Assembly (NCBI RefSeq): GCF_900113765.1
Contig: NZ_FOQO01000006.1
Coordinates: forward strand, 186,001-250,000
Direction: 5' to 3'
Length of the DNA: 64,000 nt
DNA from: Parapedobacter indicus
GTDB taxonomy: Bacteria > Bacteroidota > Bacteroidia > Sphingobacteriales > Sphingobacteriaceae
A program made the translations under genes and the position numbers. Below the pieces are notes generated by a model. It made no database searches, was not told the DNA's origin, and saw nothing but the letters and a program-made list of their open reading frames with translations. This document shows, in pieces, positions 59,549 through 64,000 of the stretch (position 1 is the stretch's first letter; each line of letters starts with the position of its first letter).

Positions 59549-62011
59549 ATGAATAAAATAACCTACCTTTTTGCAACACTTATCTTTTTCTGCCTGCATC
59601 AACGCAGCTATGCCCAAAATCAAACATTGGCCGGGCAAGTTGTTTCAACGGCAGACCAACAACCGTTGCCGGGTGTGACCGTTCGGGTATTGGGTATCCC
59701 AAATGGGCGAGTTACCGATGAAAAGGGTGCTTTTTCCTTTGAAGGTTTATCCAACGGCCAGTACACACTGACATTTTCCTATCTTGGATACGATGCAACT
59801 CGACTCAACATTTCACTTCCAGCGCCTAACAGCGGTAACCTTCTGGTCGCCCTTACACCCGTTGAAAACCAGCTGCAGGCTGTCGAAATCATCGGCCGGA
59901 AAGAACAAACATATAAAAACACGTCTTCGTTTGCCGGCACCAAGACCGAAACGCCCATTAAGTTCGTCCCTCAAGCCATCAGCTATGTAACGAAGGAAGT
60001 TATAGACGACCAACAGGCCTTTAAAACCAGCGATGTACTAAAAAATATCAGTGGTGTGAATACCTTTTCCTATTACAACAACGATTTCACACTTCGCGGC
60101 TTTAGGGCCGGAAATGCCTTAATTAACGGCTTACGGGATGCGACTAATAGCTGGTCACAATCGTTACTTCCCAATGTGGAACGTATCGAAGTAATCAAGG
60201 GACCGGCTTCCGCCCTCTTTGCCAACACGGATCCAGGGGGGACGGTTAATACCGTAACGAAAAAGCCGTTAGATGTTGACCGAAAATCGGTAAGCTTTGC
60301 CACTGGCAGCTATAATACATATCGATTAACAAGTGACTTCACCGGTCCGATGAACAAAGAGAAAACGTTGTTATATCGACTCAACTTGGCCTATCAGAAT
60401 GCACAGTCTTTCCGTGTGTTACAAGGTGGCGAGGATATGGTCATCGCACCCTCCATCTCATTTATTCCTACGGATCGTACACAAGTTAATATCGACTTCG
60501 TATATTCCAAGACCAAGTCTCGTTTGGACCGCGGGCAGCCGATATTCGGCGCCTCAGCAGGAACCGATTTGTATTCCACACCGGTTTCTTTTGCCATTGG
60601 CAAGGAAAATGACTTTGAAAATGAGCTCAATCTATACACCACCGCGTCGCTTCAGCATAAATTTAGCGACCATATTTCCTTCAACGCATCCTACATGAAA
60701 TTCCTCTATGACGAGGATTTACTGGAACATCGGACATCCAACAGCTACGCGGTAGACGCCGACAGCGTAGAAGTTCCTACATTGATGCAGATGCAAACCA
60801 TCCGTCGCAAACAAAAAAATTACAACGACAATGTGACCTTATATTTTGTTAGTGATTTCAAAACTGGACAATTGACCCATAAACTTTTGGTGGGCTACGA
60901 CTACATCCAGAATGTATCGCCCGAAGGCGGCTCCAGCTACAACGCAAGCGGGGGCTATCGGAATGCTGCAAACAATGGATTTTATGGCACTTACGATCCG
61001 TCAAACAGGGCCAGCTATCTCTTTGATCCAAAAACCCAACTTCCTGTTCCGAATGTACCTCATTTCGATCTTGTTAATCCGAACTATTCCATTTCCGAAA
61101 TCTCAGGCTATTTTAACGAATCGCGCGCCCAATCTGTCACCAAGTACTACGTAAACGGTGTGTATCTACAAGACCAAATTACCTGGGGGCCGATACAAGC
61201 GCTCTTGGCTGTCAGACAGGAGTTTTATACGGATTTGTTAAATTATAAAAAGAGTAACGAAGAGAAAGTAGAGCAGCAAAAGCTAATCCCTCGTTTCGGC
61301 CTCGTCTATACCCCGATAGAGCCTGTAAGTCTATATCTTACTTATGCACAGGGTTATCAACCCCAAGGAGCTGGCACCATCGGCGATCCGGAGCGATTTG
61401 GCGGACCGTTCGACCCATTAACCAGTACGATGTATGAAGGGGGGGCTAAAATGGAATTTCTCAACAAGCAATTGAGTATCAATACGGCCATCTACTACAT
61501 CGAACAAAATAACATCCTGATTAATGCCAACGATTTGGGAAATCCCGATCTGCTCAGGCAATTAGGTCAGCAACGATCGCGGGGAATCGAGTTGGATGTA
61601 TACGGCCAAATCAAACCCAATCTAAGTGTAACCGCCAACTTCGCGATCAATGAGGCCACCATCACGGAAAGTGATGACCCGAAAGAGATTGGTAATCTGC
61701 TTCCCAATGCACCAAAAAACCAAGGTGGTATCTGGGCCAAGTATACCTTCAACATCCCAGCGCTAAATGGTGTCGGCATCGGAGCCGGAGCAAACTATGT
61801 GAGCAGGCGTGCAACGCTTAGAGACGTCCTCACGTTGCCGTCTTATGTGGTTGCCGATGCGGCGTTATATTATACCATCGACAAATTTAAATTGTCCGCT
61901 AACCTCAATAATGTATTCAACAAGACCCACTGGGTAGGTGGCTACGATTTTAACCGGTTGTATCCGGGCACGCCCCGCAACTTTCTGGTCGGTGTAGGTT
62001 ATACATTCTAA
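59549..62011 (+). CDS. TonB-dependent siderophore receptor
   Basis: The product has 820 aa. A signal peptide (ending RSYAQ) precedes a carboxypeptidase-regulatory-like domain (about 26-110: LAGQVVSTADQQPLPGVTVR), a plug domain (about 130-240: PQAISYVTKEVIDDQQAFKTSDVL, NVERIEVIKGPASALFANTDPGGTVN) and a siderophore-receptor barrel with SLYLTYAQGYQPQGAGTIGD and the C-terminal YPGTPRNFLVGVGYTF. This is the FhuA/FoxA-type TonB-siderophore family. It imports a ferric siderophore; the PepSY protein 11 nt downstream supports iron uptake. An iron-dependent regulator would be expected, but no clear Fur box was identified. Confidence 0.93.
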   Translation: MNKITYLFATLIFFCLHQRSYAQNQTLAGQVVSTADQQPLPGVTVRVLGIPNGRVTDEKGAFSFEGLSNGQYTLTFSYLGYDATRLNISLPAPNSGNLLVALTPVENQLQAVEIIGRKEQTYKNTSSFAGTKTETPIKFVPQAISYVTKEVIDDQQAFKTSDVLKNISGVNTFSYYNNDFTLRGFRAGNALINGLRDATNSWSQSLLPNVERIEVIKGPASALFANTDPGGTVNTVTKKPLDVDRKSVSFATGSYNTYRLTSDFTGPMNKEKTLLYRLNLAYQNAQSFRVLQGGEDMVIAPSISFIPTDRTQVNIDFVYSKTKSRLDRGQPIFGASAGTDLYSTPVSFAIGKENDFENELNLYTTASLQHKFSDHISFNASYMKFLYDEDLLEHRTSNSYAVDADSVEVPTLMQMQTIRRKQKNYNDNVTLYFVSDFKTGQLTHKLLVGYDYIQNVSPEGGSSYNASGGYRNAANNGFYGTYDPSNRASYLFDPKTQLPVPNVPHFDLVNPNYSISEISGYFNESRAQSVTKYYVNGVYLQDQITWGPIQALLAVRQEFYTDLLNYKKSNEEKVEQQKLIPRFGLVYTPIEPVSLYLTYAQGYQPQGAGTIGDPERFGGPFDPLTSTMYEGGAKMEFLNKQLSINTAIYYIEQNNILINANDLGNPDLLRQLGQQRSRGIELDVYGQIKPNLSVTANFAINEATITESDDPKEIGNLLPNAPKNQGGIWAKYTFNIPALNGVGIGAGANYVSRRATLRDVLTLPSYVVADAALYYTIDKFKLSANLNNVFNKTHWVGGYDFNRLYPGTPRNFLVGVGYTF

Positions 62012-62022
62012 GCGGATCGAAC

Positions 62023-63369
62023 ATGTCCAAACGCGCCGGCAAGGCTGAGAATAACAAAAAATTATTTTGGCGCCTTCACCATTGGGTAGGTCTGTATACA
62101 GGCATCCTCATCGGTGCACTCAGCCTTACCGGCGCGGTTGCCGTATTTATCCCGGAAATCGACGGATGGATTGTTAAACATCATTACAAAGCCCTGTCGT
62201 CCCCCTCCCCTACAGGCGGCCCACAATTCAGTCAATCTATCGATTCGCTAATCCACCAACATCCCGACTATAGCTCGTTGTCCATCAGCTTACCGGATCA
62301 TTCCGGACAGGTGGTACATGCCGATGTCATCTTACGACCTGAAGGTGGCAATTTGAAGCGCGTCGATTTTTTCATCGATGCCGGAAAGGATCGGATCATC
62401 GGGCAACGCAATCATCAGAATTCCTTGGCCAATTACCTGCGGCAGATGCATGTACGGCTATATGAAGGATACTGGGGGCGCCAACTGGTGGGTATTGGTG
62501 GATTGGCATTGGCCGTCGTGGCCATCACCGGTCTGCTCATTTATGGCAATTTTATGAAAAAACAGTTGTGGCCCAAGCTGCGAAAAACCAGGGACATGCG
62601 TATCATCATGGCCGATTGGCACAAGATATTGGGCATCAGCGCACTGGCCTTTAACGTCGTCATTGCACTCACCGGTGCGTGGCTGGGATTACAGCCGTGG
62701 TTAATGCGATGGTTAGAGATCAAAACTCCTAATACATTCAAAGCAGCCATCGTTATGGAACCGGAAGCCGATAAGGCAATGTACGTCAATTGGAATGAAA
62801 TCCTGAAAACCGCAAAAAAAGAATTCCCTGCACTTCAACCCCGCCAACTCTCTTCCTCAACCAACGGTTCGGGAACAGTCACCGTGCGCGGTAATATCGC
62901 CGGTCAGATCTACGAACGCGACATCAATATACTGGTTCTTTCAAAAACAGACTATCGTCCAATTTTCAAGTACGATGTCCGAGAACAATCGCTCAGTCAC
63001 AAATTCTATTTCATTCAGGAAGCACTGCACTTCGGCGACTTCGGCGGATTGATGCTCAAGGCCCTCTATGCGTTGCTCGGATTGACCAGTGGCTTCTTAT
63101 CCATCAGCGGTTTTGTTATCTTTCTGTTCCGCCGCCAAAAAAAGAAGAAATTCCAACGGGCAGATGCGTGGAAAACTACATTTGTATATAGCGTGGCGGT
63201 ACTACTCTTTTTGATTGGAATTGCTTTGATCAGTCTATTTATCGGCTATTCCACCGCTTCGTTGATCGCCGGTATCCTGATCAACACCTTATTGATCGGT
63301 TTAATTGGCTATGCGCTTTTACGGTACTTGTTTCGCCTATTTAATCGTAACCATCAACCCTCGGCATGA
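62023..63369 (+). CDS. PepSY-associated membrane protein, siderophore-uptake type
   Basis: The product has 448 aa. Its first helix block, LFWRLHHWVGLYTGILIGAL, is the hallmark of the PepSY_TM family. At least five to six helices are seen (about 20-42, 155-177, 205-225, 342-365, 385-408, 415-438), with two periplasmic PepSY-like segments. ADWHKILGISALAFNVVIALTG carries the second conserved His. Relatives reduce ferric siderophores (for example FsrB/PiuB-type) at the inner membrane. The start codon lies 11 nt after the receptor gene, and its 3' end overlaps the next gene by ATGA. Confidence 0.87.
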   Translation: MSKRAGKAENNKKLFWRLHHWVGLYTGILIGALSLTGAVAVFIPEIDGWIVKHHYKALSSPSPTGGPQFSQSIDSLIHQHPDYSSLSISLPDHSGQVVHADVILRPEGGNLKRVDFFIDAGKDRIIGQRNHQNSLANYLRQMHVRLYEGYWGRQLVGIGGLALAVVAITGLLIYGNFMKKQLWPKLRKTRDMRIIMADWHKILGISALAFNVVIALTGAWLGLQPWLMRWLEIKTPNTFKAAIVMEPEADKAMYVNWNEILKTAKKEFPALQPRQLSSSTNGSGTVTVRGNIAGQIYERDINILVLSKTDYRPIFKYDVREQSLSHKFYFIQEALHFGDFGGLMLKALYALLGLTSGFLSISGFVIFLFRRQKKKKFQRADAWKTTFVYSVAVLLFLIGIALISLFIGYSTASLIAGILINTLLIGLIGYALLRYLFRLFNRNHQPSA

Positions 63370-63641
63370 ACGCAGCAAAAAGAAAACACAACAAGCGGCA
63401 TGATACACACACGGAGCACCACCTAGTGCCCGCCGCGCTTTTTCTGCTCAACGTGCTCGCCGTCCATGTCGTTTATGTCGTTTATGCATACTTCAACGCT
63501 GTGGGGAACCAGATTGGCTGGGTTGTACTACTTACACTCGCATTCGTCGCACTAAGCAGTGCTATTTGGATCAAAAACCGGATATACCTTTGGTGTTCAA
63601 TGATGTATTACGTAGCGTTGTTTATTTATTGTTGGGTGTAG
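63366..63641 (+). CDS. Small three-helix membrane protein
   Basis: The product has 91 aa. A His/Lys-rich N-terminus (KRKHNKRHDTHTEHH) is followed by three hydrophobic helices (about 21-42, 48-66, 70-90). The ATGA overlap with the PepSY gene shows translational coupling. No family is recognised; the His-rich start suggests metal or haem contact, but that is inference. Its 3' end overlaps the convergent aldolase gene by 16 nt. Confidence 0.65.
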   Translation: MNAAKRKHNKRHDTHTEHHLVPAALFLLNVLAVHVVYVVYAYFNAVGNQIGWVVLLTLAFVALSSAIWIKNRIYLWCSMMYYVALFIYCWV

Positions 63642-64000
63642 GTGCTCACCGTACGCATCAGCTCATTACTCCGTTCCACTAACCAATCGTAGCCTGTGGC
63701 GCCTTCGGGCTTTGCAAACAACTTGGAACCTAACCCCACAGCGCTTACACCGGCATCAAACCACCCGGAAATACTTTCTTTCGTCGGGTTTACACCACCT
63801 GTTGGCATAAACCGCATAGCAGGAAATAATGGTTTAATACCTTTTAGGAATCCGGTTCCCAATGTATCGCCCGGGAAAAGTTTTACCAAAGGAGCGCCCA
63901 GGTCTTCGGCCAGGCTGATCTCCGTCGGAGTCATGCATCCGGGTACCCATAGGATGCCTTTCTTTAAGGTCACTTCGGCAATTTCAGTCTTCACGACAGG
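63626..64000 (-). CDS. eda: KDPG/KHG aldolase, 5' end outside window
   Basis: The visible 124 codons are the C-terminal part. They begin PVVKTEIAEVTL and carry ILWVPGCMTPTEISLAEDLGA, LVKLFPGDTLG (the Schiff-base Lys segment) and FMPTGGVNPTKESISGWFDAG, characteristic of 2-keto-3-deoxy-6-phosphogluconate/4-hydroxy-2-oxoglutarate aldolase. The GTG at 63994 is an internal Val codon, as the frame stays open to the right edge. It splits KDPG into pyruvate and glyceraldehyde 3-phosphate, the endpoint expected for sugar acids from the ManD-like pathway. The family also includes KDPGal aldolase (DgoA). Confidence 0.9.
   Translation of the reverse strand, partial: PVVKTEIAEVTLKKGILWVPGCMTPTEISLAEDLGAPLVKLFPGDTLGTGFLKGIKPLFPAMRFMPTGGVNPTKESISGWFDAGVSAVGLGSKLFAKPEGATGYDWLVERSNELMRTVSTYTQQ

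Noticed and set aside
1..64000. CRISPR arrays, prophage, restriction or toxin-antitoxin systems, tRNA or rRNA genes
   Set aside because: No spaced direct-repeat array, integrase, phage structural gene, defence gene or cloverleaf-like sequence was noticed on reading; tRNAscan/Infernal were not run.

Overview
The window comes from a Bacteroidota chromosome, most likely family Sphingobacteriaceae (Pedobacter/Parapedobacter/Olivibacter-like). The grounds are a SusC/SusD pair with a DUF3823 lipoprotein, GH92 enzymes, large TonB-linked receptors, A-rich start regions without strong Shine-Dalgarno sites, and a promoter of the Bacteroidetes type (TTTG, about 20 nt, TANNTTTG). No rRNA, tRNA, CRISPR array or intact insertion sequence was seen.

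Layout. 1-571 holds the partial end of an MpaB-type oxygenase gene. 732-3309 is an ArsR-type regulator with its operators, then SRPBCC, DoxX-like, DUF4256 and rhodanese-thioredoxin genes. 3290-7560 carries DUF488, truncated haemoglobin, two metallophosphoesterases, and a degenerate sigma fragment with a tiny membrane protein. 7807-11193 is a large haem/HEAT-repeat lipoprotein. 11250-15069 is the oxidative pentose-phosphate set rpiB-zwf-pgl plus a basic coiled-coil protein. From 15199 to 57512 every gene lies on the minus strand: a roughly 42-kb glycan-use locus. 57824-59104 is an exported Gfo/Idh/MocA protein. 59549-63641 is a siderophore-type TonB receptor with a PepSY membrane protein. The right edge cuts a KDPG aldolase gene.

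The glycan locus appears to be four or five transcription units. One carries SusC, SusD, DUF3823, two GH99/GH71-like proteins, GH92, a beta-helix protein and an unknown protein. A second carries a PQQ dehydrogenase, a TIM-barrel isomerase-like protein and a DUF1080-like/FG-GAP protein. A third carries an exported ManD-like sugar-acid dehydratase, a second PQQ dehydrogenase, a mutarotase-like protein, an NTF2-like lipoprotein and an ACS-family MFS transporter. The fourth carries a third GH99-like protein, an SGNH + alpha/beta hydrolase + GH95 fusion, ThuA, a haem dehydrogenase-like lipoprotein, a second GH92 and a GH67/GH20-N-like hydrolase. A single-gene unit encodes a membrane sensor-regulator (kelch-like periplasmic part, one membrane helix, SARP/BTAD-like cytoplasmic part). 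A near-identical 15-mer lies ahead of four of these units.

The gene mix suggests that alpha-mannose-containing, fucosylated or galactosylated glycans are cut outside the cytoplasm, and that released sugars are partly oxidised in the periplasm to aldonates and/or 3-keto-glycosides before import. That is an inference from family membership. The most novel-looking sequence features are a duplicated structured leader with a tiny proline-rich upstream ORF (MKTT-N-D-PPP(P)-T) ahead of SusC and of a small secreted protein, and a three-copy intergenic inverted-repeat element.
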